A stretch of DNA of 15,456 bases from Candidatus Omnitrophota bacterium (GTDB taxonomy: Bacteria; Omnitrophota; Gorgyraeia; Gygaellales; Profunditerraquicolaceae), in the NCBI GenBank assembly GCA_028711825.1, contig JAQTRM010000027.1, positions 1 to 15,456 of the forward strand. The letters are read 5' to 3'. Made by a program: the position numbers and the translations under genes. Below the pieces are notes generated by a model that was given only the letters and a program-made list of their open reading frames with translations, searched no databases and was not told where the DNA came from. Positions 1 to 7,534 of this stretch are shown here, piece by piece; positions within the stretch are counted from its first letter, which is position 1; each line of letters begins with the position of its first letter.

Positions 1-762
1 ATTGATACCCACTGTCATCTTGATTTCGATGCCTTCGACCCGGACCGCGAAGAGGTAATCCGCCGGGCGGTGGAGGCCGGAGTGGAGCGTTTTATCGACA
101 TCGGCGCAAGCGTGGAGTCCTCGGCTGCCGCCTGTGCCCTGGCGCTTAAATATCCGGAGGTATATGCCGGAGTGGGAGTGCATCCGCATGAAGCGGACGG
201 GTTTGATGCGCAGTCCGAAGGGCAGATCAGGGAGCTTGCCGCAGGAAAAAAGGTAGTGGCGGTCGGAGAGATCGGACTGGATTATTACCGTAATCTTTCC
301 TCCAAAGAGAATCAGCGTAAGGCTTTTTCAAAACAGCTTGCATTGGCCAAAGACCTGGGGCTGCCGGTAGTGGTGCATTGCCGGGAAGCCGAAAGCGATA
401 CCCTGGAGGTGCTTGAGGAATTTCTGCCGCTTCGGGCGGCAATACATTGTTTTTCCGGAGGGAGGGATTTTCTGGAGGCCTGCCTGGAGAAAGGCTTCTA
501 TGTCTCCTATACCTGTAACATTACTTATAAAAAAGCGCCTTTATTAAGGGAATGCGCCTGCCGTACCCCGCTTGAAAAACTGATGCTTGAAACGGATTCT
601 CCTTATCTTTCCCCGGAAGGTTTCCGCGGCAAACGTAATGAACCGGCCAGGGTGAAGATACTGGCGGAATATATCGCGAAACTCAGGGGAATAAGCCTCA
701 AGGAGATTTCCGAGAGAACTACTTTAAACGCTGGGATTTTTTTCGGTCTTGGGTTGGCATAA
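1..762 (+). CDS. tatD: TatD-family metal-dependent DNase (5' end missing)
   Basis: Reading frame 1 is open from the first base to the TAA at 760-762. It starts inside the family's N-terminal T-H-C-H-L-D metal motif (window-frame residues 3-8), so only about 3-5 residues plus the start codon should be missing from this roughly 255-residue family. The other TIM-barrel metal ligands are visible: Glu90 in VGEIGLDY, His126 in VVHCRE, His149 in IHCFSGG and Asp199 in ETDSPYL. The family comprises divalent-metal 3'-5' DNases of the cytoplasm used in DNA repair or quality control; that role is family knowledge. It is the first visible gene of a tight same-strand run, 7 bp before mtnA. An internal ATG at position 70 is not the real start because it would remove the HxH motif. 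Confidence 0.93.
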   Translation: MDTHCHLDFDAFDPDREEVIRRAVEAGVERFIDIGASVESSAAACALALKYPEVYAGVGVHPHEADGFDAQSEGQIRELAAGKKVVAVGEIGLDYYRNLSSKENQRKAFSKQLALAKDLGLPVVVHCREAESDTLEVLEEFLPLRAAIHCFSGGRDFLEACLEKGFYVSYTCNITYKKAPLLRECACRTPLEKLMLETDSPYLSPEGFRGKRNEPARVKILAEYIAKLRGISLKEISERTTLNAGIFFGLGLA

Positions 763-769
763 TACAGAC

Positions 770-1816
770 ATGGATATCCGCACGATCGATTGGAAAAATG
801 GCAAGATCAAGATTATCGACCAGACAAGGCTGCCGCGGGCGCTGGTATATCTTGAGATCGGAAATCTCAAAGAACTTTGGCGGGCGATCCGGGAGTTGAA
901 AGTGCGCGGCGCTCCCGCTTTGGGGGCGGCGGCGGCTTTAGGGGTGTACCTTGGGATCAAGGATTATCCCGGTTCAAGCCGTAAGGGTTTAGCGCGCTGT
1001 TTGAAAAAGACCGCGGATTATCTTAAGACAAGCCGTCCGACCGCCAGGAACCTCTTTGGGGGCATTGAGAGGATTGAACAGGCGGCAGCGCGCGCTAAAG
1101 ATATTACCGTTCCGGAGATCAAGAAAGAACTCTTTAAAGAGGCCCTGCGGATCATTGAGGATGACCGCGCCGCGTGCCGGGCGATCGGACGTTACGGCGC
1201 CGCGTTGATTAAGAATAAGAGCCGGGTGCTTACGATCTGTAACGCCGGGATACTGGCGACGATTGATTATGGAACCGCCCTGGGGGTGATTTACGCGGCT
1301 AAAGAGAAAGGCAGGGAGGTTAAGGTTTTTGCCTCCGAGACGCGGCCGCTTTTGCAGGGCGCGCGCCTATCGACATGGGAACTTTACCGCAAAGGGGTTG
1401 ATGTTACCCTGATTGCCGATAATACCGCCGCTAAATTAATGGCCGACGGCGAAATCGATATGGTGATCGCGGGAGCCGACCGCATCGCTTTAAACGGGGA
1501 TACCGCCAATAAGGTCGGGACAGCCAACCTGGCGATTGCCGCCGCTTACCATAAAGTGCCTTTTTATATCGCTTCGCCCAAAACTACTTTTGACCTCTCG
1601 ATCAAAGATGGCTCCGGGATCAGGATAGAGATGCGCCCGGAGGATGAGGTAAGGGGGATTTTTCCCGGAACCGCGGCGGCTCCGCGCAAGGTAAAGGTTT
1701 TGAATCCCGCGTTCGATATTACCCCGCACCGCCTGATCCGCGGCATCATTACGGATTACGGGATCGTCCGTCCGCCGTACCGGGATAATATCGCAGGCGT
1801 ACTGGGGAAGGGTTAA
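770..1816 (+). CDS. mtnA: S-methyl-5-thioribose-1-phosphate isomerase
   Basis: This 348-residue enzyme converts 5-methylthioribose-1-phosphate to 5-methylthioribulose-1-phosphate in the methionine salvage pathway. It belongs to the eIF2B-like isomerase superfamily. Visible signatures are RGAPA (47-51), TICNAG with the probable catalytic Cys157, the stretch S-E-T-R-P-L-L-Q-G-A-R-L at 189-200, and IAGADRI with the probable catalytic Asp237 followed by NGDTANKVGT. The ATG at 770 is preferred over an upstream TTG at 749 because the protein then begins MDIRTIDW, as in family members, and the TTG would lie inside tatD. No clear Shine-Dalgarno precedes it. The next gene starts immediately after its TAA. 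No other methionine-salvage gene is in the window, so a related ribose-phosphate isomerase role cannot be excluded, but the motifs favour MtnA. Confidence 0.92.
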   Translation: MDIRTIDWKNGKIKIIDQTRLPRALVYLEIGNLKELWRAIRELKVRGAPALGAAAALGVYLGIKDYPGSSRKGLARCLKKTADYLKTSRPTARNLFGGIERIEQAAARAKDITVPEIKKELFKEALRIIEDDRAACRAIGRYGAALIKNKSRVLTICNAGILATIDYGTALGVIYAAKEKGREVKVFASETRPLLQGARLSTWELYRKGVDVTLIADNTAAKLMADGEIDMVIAGADRIALNGDTANKVGTANLAIAAAYHKVPFYIASPKTTFDLSIKDGSGIRIEMRPEDEVRGIFPGTAAAPRKVKVLNPAFDITPHRLIRGIITDYGIVRPPYRDNIAGVLGKG

Positions 1817-2713
1817 ATGCGCATCGGTTCTATCGGCGAATTCGGTTTGATCGAAAAGTTTAAGAAGAATATTTTTCTCGGGCCGGAAGTGGTGGCAGGC
1901 AGCGGTGATGACTGCGCGGTTTTGAAATTCAAGCCGGGTTTATACCAGCTGTTTACCTGCGATATGATCGTCGAGGGAGTGGATTTTTTAAAGGATACTC
2001 GCCCGGAACTTGTCGGAAGGAAGGCTTTAGCGGTATCAATCAGCGATATTGCCGCCTGCGGCGGGGTGCCGAAACAGGCGGTGGTCTCTTTCGGTATGCC
2101 GAAAAATACTTCTTTGCGCCGGGTCGAGCTTATCGCCAAAGGATTGTTCAAAACGGCCCGGGAATTCGGGGTCAGCGTGGTCGGAGGAGATATCTCTTCC
2201 TCCAGGGAAATTGTGATCGATGTAAGCATGCTGGGGGAGGTTGAAAAAGAAAGACTTTGCCTGCGGGGCGGGGCGAAAGCGGGGGATCTGGTGATGGTTA
2301 GCGGCGAGTTCGGCGGTTCGATCAAAGGCAAGCATTTGAATTTTACGCCGCGCCTTAAGGAAGCGCGTTTCCTGACGCGTAATTTCAAGATCCACGCGAT
2401 GATCGATGTCTCCGACGGGTTGATCCAGGACCTGGGGCATATATTGGAACAGAGCGCGTCAGGCGCGCTGATTTATGAGGATCTTATTCCCTTAAGCAGG
2501 GATGCGGCGGGGATAAAAGATGCGCTTTGTTCAGGTGAAGAATTCGAGCTGCTTTTTACCGCATCCCGCGCGGAGGCGAAAAAAATCATCAGGGATACAC
2601 GTTATCATTTCCGGGTGATCGGGCAGGTGATGCCGCGGGAGTTCGGGCTGAAGCTGGTTGACCGCAAGTACAGATATTCCCGCGCGGCGATGAAAGGGTT
2701 CAGGCATTTCTGA
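1817..2713 (+). CDS. thiL: Thiamine-monophosphate kinase ThiL
   Basis: ThiL phosphorylates thiamine monophosphate with ATP to give thiamine diphosphate, the last step of cofactor synthesis, in the cytoplasm. At 298 residues it is slightly short of the usual 310-330. Visible AIR-synthase-like motifs are SGDDCAVL (29-36) with the paired metal-binding Asp31/Asp32, CDMIVEGVDF (48-57), a conserved helix 68-93 containing SDIAA, VVGGD (121-125) and MIDVSDGL (195-202). The usual EGVHF reads EGVDF here, and GGEDYELLF near the C-terminus reads SGEEFELLF; both are modest variants of nucleotide or substrate contacts. A purine-rich GGGGAAGGG precedes the ATG, which follows directly after the mtnA stop. 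Its TGA overlaps the tsaE ATG by one base, indicating coupled translation. Confidence 0.93.
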   Translation: MRIGSIGEFGLIEKFKKNIFLGPEVVAGSGDDCAVLKFKPGLYQLFTCDMIVEGVDFLKDTRPELVGRKALAVSISDIAACGGVPKQAVVSFGMPKNTSLRRVELIAKGLFKTAREFGVSVVGGDISSSREIVIDVSMLGEVEKERLCLRGGAKAGDLVMVSGEFGGSIKGKHLNFTPRLKEARFLTRNFKIHAMIDVSDGLIQDLGHILEQSASGALIYEDLIPLSRDAAGIKDALCSGEEFELLFTASRAEAKKIIRDTRYHFRVIGQVMPREFGLKLVDRKYRYSRAAMKGFRHF

Positions 2714-3192
2714 TGAAGATATCTTCCGGTTCGGTCGAAGAAACTTTAAAATTAGGCAGGCGCATCGCCTCCAGCCTCGCAGGCGGCGAGATCATTCTTC
2801 TATCCGGACCGCTGGGAGCGGGTAAGACGGTCCTGGCTAAAGGGATCGCCCAGGGGCTGGCGGTAGACAAAAACGAAGTCTTAAGCCCCACTTTTGTCCT
2901 GCTGCGCGTTTACCGGGGGAAAATGACATTGCAGCACTTTGATTTTTACCGTATCAAGAATCCCGCGGAGATCGCGGCGTTAGGGTATTATGATTATTTG
3001 TATGACGAAGCGGTAACGGTGATTGAATGGCCGGAGCGGCTGAAATCGCTTGCGCCGGAGGAGTTCCTGAGAATCAGTATTGTCCCGGGGGTAAAGAACC
3101 GCAGGGTTTTTAAATTCGCCGCCAAGGGCGCGCGTTATAAGAAAATAGCGGAGAAGATAAATGAAAATACTGGCGATCGACACCACCACTAA
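2713..3192 (+). CDS. tsaE: tRNA t6A biosynthesis ATPase TsaE
   Basis: TsaE is the ATPase that works with TsaB and TsaD to form N6-threonylcarbamoyl-adenosine at position 37 of ANN-decoding tRNAs. The 159-residue protein has the P-loop GPLGAGKT (32-39), SPTF (58-61), HFDFYRI (75-81, Walker-B-like) and VIEWPERL (103-110), in family order and spacing. The start ATG overlaps the thiL TGA by one base. The 3' end overlaps tsaB by 32 bp, so the last residues (…DRHHH) are encoded by the same DNA as the DTTT nucleotide-binding start of TsaB; this tail is probably dictated by the overlap rather than by function. The tsaE-tsaB pairing supports both assignments. The catalytic partner tsaD is not in the window. 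Confidence 0.95.
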   Translation: MKISSGSVEETLKLGRRIASSLAGGEIILLSGPLGAGKTVLAKGIAQGLAVDKNEVLSPTFVLLRVYRGKMTLQHFDFYRIKNPAEIAALGYYDYLYDEAVTVIEWPERLKSLAPEEFLRISIVPGVKNRRVFKFAAKGARYKKIAEKINENTGDRHHH

Positions 3193-3838
3193 ATTTCTTT
3201 GCCTGGGGTTGTATTCCGATGGGAAATTCTATGAATACCGCCTCCTGACCGAAAGGAGGCTTTCGGAGCTCCTGGTCCCGGCGATCCGCCGGGTAGTCTG
3301 CGCGGCGGGGCTGAATATCGGGGATATCGATTATTTCGCCTGCGGCACCGGGCCGGGTTCTTTTACCGGGCTGCGTATCGGATTGGCGACGGTCAAAGGG
3401 TTGAGTGCGGCGGGGGATAAGCCTGTAATCGGCGTTCCCACATTGGATACCCTGGCCTCTAATGCCGGGGATGCTGCCGGGCGGCTGATCATTGCCGCGC
3501 TGGATGCCAGGAGGGGGCTTGTTTATTGCTGTGCCTACCGCAAAGGGAAAAAGGTTTTTAAACGCGTGAGCGATTATCTTCTTTTGAGCCCGGGGGAGCT
3601 GGCAAAGAAATTTCCGTCACCGGCGGTAATACTTGGCGATGCGCTGGCGCTGCATAAAGATGCTCTTTCTGCGGCCATGCCGAAAGCGGTTTTTCTTGAT
3701 AAGGATTACTGGGGCCTGCGCACTTATAACCTGATGGAACTGGCGCTGGCCAAGGCCAAGGCAAAAAGATTTTCTTCGGCGCTGACAATTAAACCTATAT
3801 ACTTGTATACCAAAGAATGTCAAATAAAGAAAAGATAG
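3161..3838 (+). CDS. tsaB: tRNA t6A biosynthesis protein TsaB
   Basis: TsaB (YeaZ) is the scaffold partner of TsaD in the t6A-synthesising complex; it has an ASKHA fold but is itself not the catalyst. The 225-residue product opens with MKILAIDTTT and carries the diagnostic GTGPGSFTGLRIG segment (62-74). The ATG at 3161 is preceded by a GGAG-type Shine-Dalgarno (cggagaag) lying inside tsaE. The stop overlaps the alr start by 22 bp. No rimI acetyltransferase or tsaD follows, unlike the arrangement in many bacteria; alr comes next instead. The assignment is secure from the motifs and the tsaE neighbour. Confidence 0.95.
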   Translation: MKILAIDTTTKFLCLGLYSDGKFYEYRLLTERRLSELLVPAIRRVVCAAGLNIGDIDYFACGTGPGSFTGLRIGLATVKGLSAAGDKPVIGVPTLDTLASNAGDAAGRLIIAALDARRGLVYCCAYRKGKKVFKRVSDYLLLSPGELAKKFPSPAVILGDALALHKDALSAAMPKAVFLDKDYWGLRTYNLMELALAKAKAKRFSSALTIKPIYLYTKECQIKKR

Positions 3839-4941
3839 GCTACCGGCCCACCTGGGCGGAAGTAAACCTGGGAAATCTGGCGCATAACTTCAGGCAGGTT
3901 AAATCGCTGCTTGATAAGAGGACCAAGGTCTTGGTTACGGTCAAGGCGGATGCTTACGGGCACGGTTTGGTTCCGGTGTCGGAGAGGCTGGCTTCCTGCG
4001 GGTTGGACTATCTGGGTGTCGCTTCCATCGATGAAGGGATAAAATTGCGCCGGGCGGGAATAAAAATGCCGATTCTGGTCCTCGGCGTGACGCTGGAAGA
4101 GGATATTGAGCCTTTTTTTACTTACCGTCTTACCCCGTCTCTTTGCGACCGCAAAACCGCGTTGGCCATGAATGCCCGGGCGCAAGCGTTGAAGAAAAAA
4201 ATCCCGGTGCATATTAAGGTCGATACCGGGATGGGCCGGATCGGGATTATGGTCGATAAGGCTTTTGATTTTATCAGCGGTCTAAGCTGCCTGTCGAATC
4301 TTATTGTCGAGGGGGTTTTTACGCATTTCGCGCTGGCGGATTGTGAAAGCGAGTTTACCGCCGGACAGATCGAACGGTTCGACCGCCTCGTCGGCGATCT
4401 TCAGGATACCGGGATAAGAATCCCGCTGGTGCACGCCGCCAACAGCGCCGGGCTGGTCAATCACCCCAACAGCCATTTTACGATGGTGCGTCCGGGGCTG
4501 GTGATTTATGGCTTGCGCCCGTCGGAAGACCTCGGCCTGGATTTAAAGCCGGTCTTGAGCCTTAAAACCCGCGTGGTTTTCAAGAAACAGGTCGGAGCCG
4601 GTTACGGCATAAGTTACGGGCTTATTTACCGCACAAAAAACCCCGCTTGTATTGTGACTCTGCCGATCGGTTACGGGGACGGTTATCCGCGTAATCTTTC
4701 CAATCTCGCCCCGCTTTTAATCGGCACACGGCGTTTTAAGGTCAGCGGCAGGATTTGCATGGATCAGATCATGGTGGATACCGGATCTTACCGGCCGCGG
4801 ATCGGCCAGGAGGTTGTTCTGATCGGCGGACAGGGGCAGGGGAGGGTTACCGCCGAAGAGCTCGCCGCGCTCGCCGGGACAATTTCTTATGAGATAGTCT
4901 GCGGGCTTGGAAGCCGTATCCCGAGGGTGTATTTAGAGTAA
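3817..4941 (+). CDS. alr: Alanine racemase
   Basis: Alr is a PLP enzyme interconverting L- and D-alanine, giving D-alanine for peptidoglycan. The 374-residue length is normal. The PLP-binding lysine is Lys43 in VTVKADAYGHG; Tyr263 in AGYGISYG matches the second catalytic base; the CMDQIMVD segment (314-321) and the DTGMGRIG segment (136-143) are also typical. The ATG at 3817 lies inside the end of tsaB, a 22-bp overlap. It is the last gene of the plus-strand run. The stop at 4939-4941 is followed two bases later by a tandem heptamer array, and the next gene is convergent. No classical terminator with a T-tract is visible immediately after it. Confidence 0.95.
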   Translation: MSNKEKIGYRPTWAEVNLGNLAHNFRQVKSLLDKRTKVLVTVKADAYGHGLVPVSERLASCGLDYLGVASIDEGIKLRRAGIKMPILVLGVTLEEDIEPFFTYRLTPSLCDRKTALAMNARAQALKKKIPVHIKVDTGMGRIGIMVDKAFDFISGLSCLSNLIVEGVFTHFALADCESEFTAGQIERFDRLVGDLQDTGIRIPLVHAANSAGLVNHPNSHFTMVRPGLVIYGLRPSEDLGLDLKPVLSLKTRVVFKKQVGAGYGISYGLIYRTKNPACIVTLPIGYGDGYPRNLSNLAPLLIGTRRFKVSGRICMDQIMVDTGSYRPRIGQEVVLIGGQGQGRVTAEELAALAGTISYEIVCGLGSRIPRVYLE

Positions 4942-4943
4942 AG

Positions 4944-4992
4944 TTTTCAGCTTTCAGCCTTCAGCTATCAGCTGTCAGTCGTCAGCCTTCAG
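4944..4992. repeat. Left tandem heptamer array (consensus CTNTCAG)
   Basis: Seven uninterrupted 7-bp units run in register: TTTTCAG, CTTTCAG, CCTTCAG, CTATCAG, CTGTCAG, TCGTCAG, CCTTCAG. All end in TCAG; variation is confined mostly to the first three bases. The array begins two bases after the alr stop codon. It is the inverted counterpart of the array at 5241-5296, and the two could pair as a long imperfect stem. It resembles the short tandemly repeated (heptanucleotide) sequences reported from several bacterial genomes. No coding potential is seen. Confidence 0.85.
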
Positions 4993-5020
4993 CTAGAGTC
5001 AAAGGTAAATAAAGGGGACG

Positions 5021-5217
5021 GTTGTACTAGCTCAATAATTCGGTAACTTTCCGGCAATGACAAATATTGCCATTGCGAAGCCCTGCGCAGCAGGGCTGAA
5101 GCGATCTCAATAAATACAATCAGTTACATAGCGCTAAAGGATAGGTTGCTTCGCTTCGCTCGCAATGACGTGCTGTTATTCTTTAAAATCGTTACCTAAT
5201 TAGTGAGCATTAACAAC
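5021..5217. repeat. MITE-like element with nested imperfect inverted repeats
   Basis: The non-coding stretch between alr and lptG holds a symmetric element. Outer arms: 5029-5047 (AGCTCAATAATTCGGTAAC) matches the reverse complement of 5191-5209 at 16 of 19 positions. GTTGT at 5021-5025 matches ACAAC at 5213-5217, extending the arms. Inner arms: CATTGCGA at 5071-5078 matches TCGCAATG at 5160-5167. Both pairs share a midpoint near 5119. Local hairpins are GGCAAT/ATTGCC (5053-5071) and a perfect 8-bp stem with a 3-base loop, AGCCCTGC-GCA-GCAGGGCT (5079-5097). There is no transposase and no long ORF. The structure suggests a non-autonomous palindromic element. A role as a bidirectional terminator between the convergent genes is possible but not shown. 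Confidence 0.6.
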
Positions 5218-5240
5218 TTTATTTTCTGGTTTTGCCTTTG

Positions 5241-5296
5241 CTGAAGGCTGAGGGCTGAAAGCTGATAGCTGATAGCTGACGACTGATAGCTGAATT
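5241..5296. repeat. Right tandem heptamer array (CTGANAG, inverse of the left array)
   Basis: Units in strict 7-bp register are CTGAAGG, CTGAGGG, CTGAAAG, CTGATAG, CTGATAG, CTGACGA, CTGATAG and CTGAATT. The reverse complement gives the same consensus, CTNTCAG, as the array at 4944-4992. The last unit overlaps the stop codon of lptG (TTA at 5295-5297 on the plus strand), so both convergent genes end directly against a heptamer array. Aligned unit by unit, the two arrays match at 4-7 of 7 bases per unit, enough for a long imperfect stem closing the 5021-5217 element. Confidence 0.85.
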
Positions 5297-6395
5297 ATGG
5301 TAGTTTCGAAATGAGATAGATGCTGCCGGAGAGCATTACGATATGGCTTAAGGAAGCCGCCAACACCGGCATCAGCAGGCCGGATTTTCCCAGTGCCAGG
5401 CAGATCGCGTCCAGGATGTAATATAAAAACCCCACGATAATCGATACCCCGATGGAAGACATTCCGGTGGCGCGCTTGCGCATCATCAGTGAAAACGGTA
5501 TCCCCAGCAGGATAATGATAATGCTGGTAAAAGGGGAGACAAAACGCTGGTAAAGATCGACCTTCAGTCCCCGGATCACGCTGGTCGCCCCGCTTTTGGA
5601 AAGCACCCAGATGTAATCCTGTATCTGCCGGATGCTCATCTCTTCGGGTTTTTGCCTTAAGGAAGCGAGGTTGTCGGGGGTCTCCGGAATACTCATGATT
5701 TCCTCTTCCATATATCCCGGTTCGTCGACTACCTGCCCGTTTTCGTCGAATTTATAGGTGATACTCTGGTAGAATTTCCATAAACCGTCCTGGTAAACCC
5801 CTTTGGTGGCGATGATTTTTTTGGTAAGGTTCTGGTTTTCGTCCTGCTCCAGAATAGTGATCCCTTCCATGGTTTTTGTGGAGGGGGAGAACTTGCTGAT
5901 AAAGAAAAGCCTGTTTCTTAACCCGTAAAGGGTAAGATTGGTAATAACTTCTTTCTTTTTTGATTTTCCTTTCCGGGAACCTTCCTCAATCTGAATTTTA
6001 ATCTTCTGGTTTTCCGCCATCGAAGAGGGGACCAGCCTGTCGCCGACCAGGAATACCGCCATACTGATGAGCATCCCGAAGATGAGGGGATTACGGGCGA
6101 TGGAGTAGATGCTCATGCCGCTTGAGCGCATCGCGATAATCTCATTATCATGATTCAGCTTTCCGAAAGTATAAACCGTGCTCAGGAGGCAGGCAAAAGG
6201 CGAAACCTGCACAAACATGATCGGCAGGTATGATAAATAATAGCGCACCATGAGTATCAGGGAAGCGCGGTGTTTTAATACCTCATCTAAATTTGAGAGC
6301 AAGTCGATTACCACATAAAGGAACAGGAAAACGAAGATGCAGGAGATAAATATGGTGACTACGGATTTTAGGATATAGCGGTCTAAGATGCGCAT
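5295..6395 (-). CDS. lptG: LptG-type permease of the lipopolysaccharide export ABC transporter
   Basis: This YjgP/YjgQ-family inner-membrane protein (366 residues, normal length) would pair with LptF and the LptB ATPase to extract lipopolysaccharide from the inner membrane and push it to LptC/LptA. N-terminal membrane segments lie at about residues 12-32, 47-72 and 98-118. A soluble periplasmic beta-jellyroll region (about 125-270) follows, then three C-terminal membrane segments from about 285. The family signature DNEIIAMRSSGMS is present at about residues 83-95. The call as LptG rather than LptF rests mainly on being second in the pair. The ATG at 6393-6395 lies inside the end of lptF (13-bp overlap), so translation is probably coupled. 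The gene shows that the organism is diderm, and its 3' end abuts the heptamer array. Confidence 0.85.
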   Translation of the reverse strand: MRILDRYILKSVVTIFISCIFVFLFLYVVIDLLSNLDEVLKHRASLILMVRYYLSYLPIMFVQVSPFACLLSTVYTFGKLNHDNEIIAMRSSGMSIYSIARNPLIFGMLISMAVFLVGDRLVPSSMAENQKIKIQIEEGSRKGKSKKKEVITNLTLYGLRNRLFFISKFSPSTKTMEGITILEQDENQNLTKKIIATKGVYQDGLWKFYQSITYKFDENGQVVDEPGYMEEEIMSIPETPDNLASLRQKPEEMSIRQIQDYIWVLSKSGATSVIRGLKVDLYQRFVSPFTSIIIILLGIPFSLMMRKRATGMSSIGVSIIVGFLYYILDAICLALGKSGLLMPVLAASLSHIVMLSGSIYLISKLP

Positions 6396-7486
6396 AGTTT
6401 ATAAGTAAGGTAAGCGCCGATTCCGGAGAAAATGATATTCGGCAGCCATAAGGCGAGCCATGCCGGCATGACCCCCTGCATCGCCAGTGCGGCCAGCCCG
6501 ATATACATCGGGTAATAACAAACGATGATCAATACCGCGATGCCGATGTTGATGGTTTTTTCCCTCCGGCGGGTAATGATCCCCAATGATGAACCCAAAA
6601 GCATGAAGACGAAGCAGGAGAATGCCAGGGCGAGTTTCTCATGTATCTTGGTATAAAGCGGCGCCGGGCTGATCCCCTCGGATTTAAGCTTTGCCGCCTC
6701 CGCTTTCAGCTCATGGATCGTCATCTCCTTATATTTTTTATCGACTACCTTGTTTTGCATCTGGGCGATATCGAGGTTCATGAAATAGGTGCGGAAGTTA
6801 AGCTTGTAAAAATTGGTGGGATTTTCCGGGTCCGGCTCGTCGCTCGTCCCGTCGATCAGTTTGAGTTTTATGGCGTTTTGTCCGGGGATGGTGATGAATT
6901 CCCCGGCCTTGGCTACGATGGTGCGGGTCGGCCGATCCTCTCCCTGGGGCTCGTAGATCCGGATGTTATTCATCCGGTTTTTTTTCTGGTCGACATGATA
7001 GATGAAAAGTATATATTTCTTGAAGGAATCGATGAATACGCCTTCTTCAAACGCGGCGGTGGGATTTTTAATTCCCATCTCCTGCAGCGTCTTGCGGTAG
7101 GCGAAGTGAGAATAAGAGGCCGCCTTGTCGTTAAAGACCGCCAGGGCCAGGCTTAAAGCCAGCCCGATGGTCAACAGGGGCAGTATAAGTTTAAAGATAT
7201 TGATGCCGCTTGAGCGTATCGCGATGATTTCGTTGTCCCCGCTCATCCTGCCGAAGGCAAGCAGCACCGCCACCAAAATCGAGATGGGCAGGGTGTAGGT
7301 TACGATATAGGGGGTAAGGTAAATAAAAATTTGTATTACGCTTAAGATGTCCACCCCTTTGTTGATCACCAGGTCGGCAATGCGCTTTAAATTACCGATT
7401 AAGACCATTACGAATGTCAACAGCCCCAGGCATAACAGGAGCGGGGTGAGAAATTCTTTCAGGACGTATTCGCGCAGGATTTTCAT
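6383..7486 (-). CDS. lptF: LptF-type permease of the lipopolysaccharide export ABC transporter
   Basis: This is the partner YjgP/YjgQ permease, 367 residues. Membrane segments are at about residues 13-33, 50-78 and 98-116, then a soluble domain and three C-terminal membrane segments from about residue 280. The coupling-helix signature DNEIIAIRSSGIN is at about residues 83-95, closely matching the same motif in the next gene; in the family this loop contacts LptB. It lies 48 bp downstream of comF on the same strand and overlaps lptG, so comF-lptF-lptG is probably one transcript. No LptB, LptC or LptA gene is in the window. No strong Shine-Dalgarno is seen close to the ATG; a GGGAG lies rather far upstream. 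Confidence 0.86.
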   Translation of the reverse strand: MKILREYVLKEFLTPLLLCLGLLTFVMVLIGNLKRIADLVINKGVDILSVIQIFIYLTPYIVTYTLPISILVAVLLAFGRMSGDNEIIAIRSSGINIFKLILPLLTIGLALSLALAVFNDKAASYSHFAYRKTLQEMGIKNPTAAFEEGVFIDSFKKYILFIYHVDQKKNRMNNIRIYEPQGEDRPTRTIVAKAGEFITIPGQNAIKLKLIDGTSDEPDPENPTNFYKLNFRTYFMNLDIAQMQNKVVDKKYKEMTIHELKAEAAKLKSEGISPAPLYTKIHEKLALAFSCFVFMLLGSSLGIITRRREKTINIGIAVLIIVCYYPMYIGLAALAMQGVMPAWLALWLPNIIFSGIGAYLTYKLCAS

Positions 7487-7534
7487 TTTATTTTTCTTTT
7501 TATGCTCCCGGGATCGTTTTTAAACAGCCTGTTT

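Noticed and set aside
749..769. Upstream TTG start extending mtnA by 7 residues
   Set aside because: It lies inside the tatD coding end and the extension MGWHNTD is not family-like; ATG at 770 gives the expected MDIRTIDW N-terminus.
1813..2388. 191-codon open frame on the minus strand opposite thiL
   Set aside because: Composition is a low-complexity Ser/Pro/Arg shadow of the thiL codons, with no recognisable domain, fully inside a well-supported gene.
5079..5097. Intrinsic terminator for alr or lptG
   Set aside because: The 8-bp GC-rich stem is good, but neither side has a T-tract, so it is kept only as part of the repeat element.
5021..5217. tRNA or structured small RNA gene
   Set aside because: No cloverleaf, no anticodon-stem pattern and no clear promoter/terminator pair; the symmetry fits an inverted-repeat element better.
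4944..5296. CRISPR array
   Set aside because: Units are 7 bp, directly adjacent and without spacers, and there are no cas genes; this is tandem microrepeat DNA in inverted pairs.
6641..7156. 171-codon plus-strand open frame opposite lptF
   Set aside because: It has no recognisable family and lies entirely within lptF, whose motifs and membrane segments are clear.
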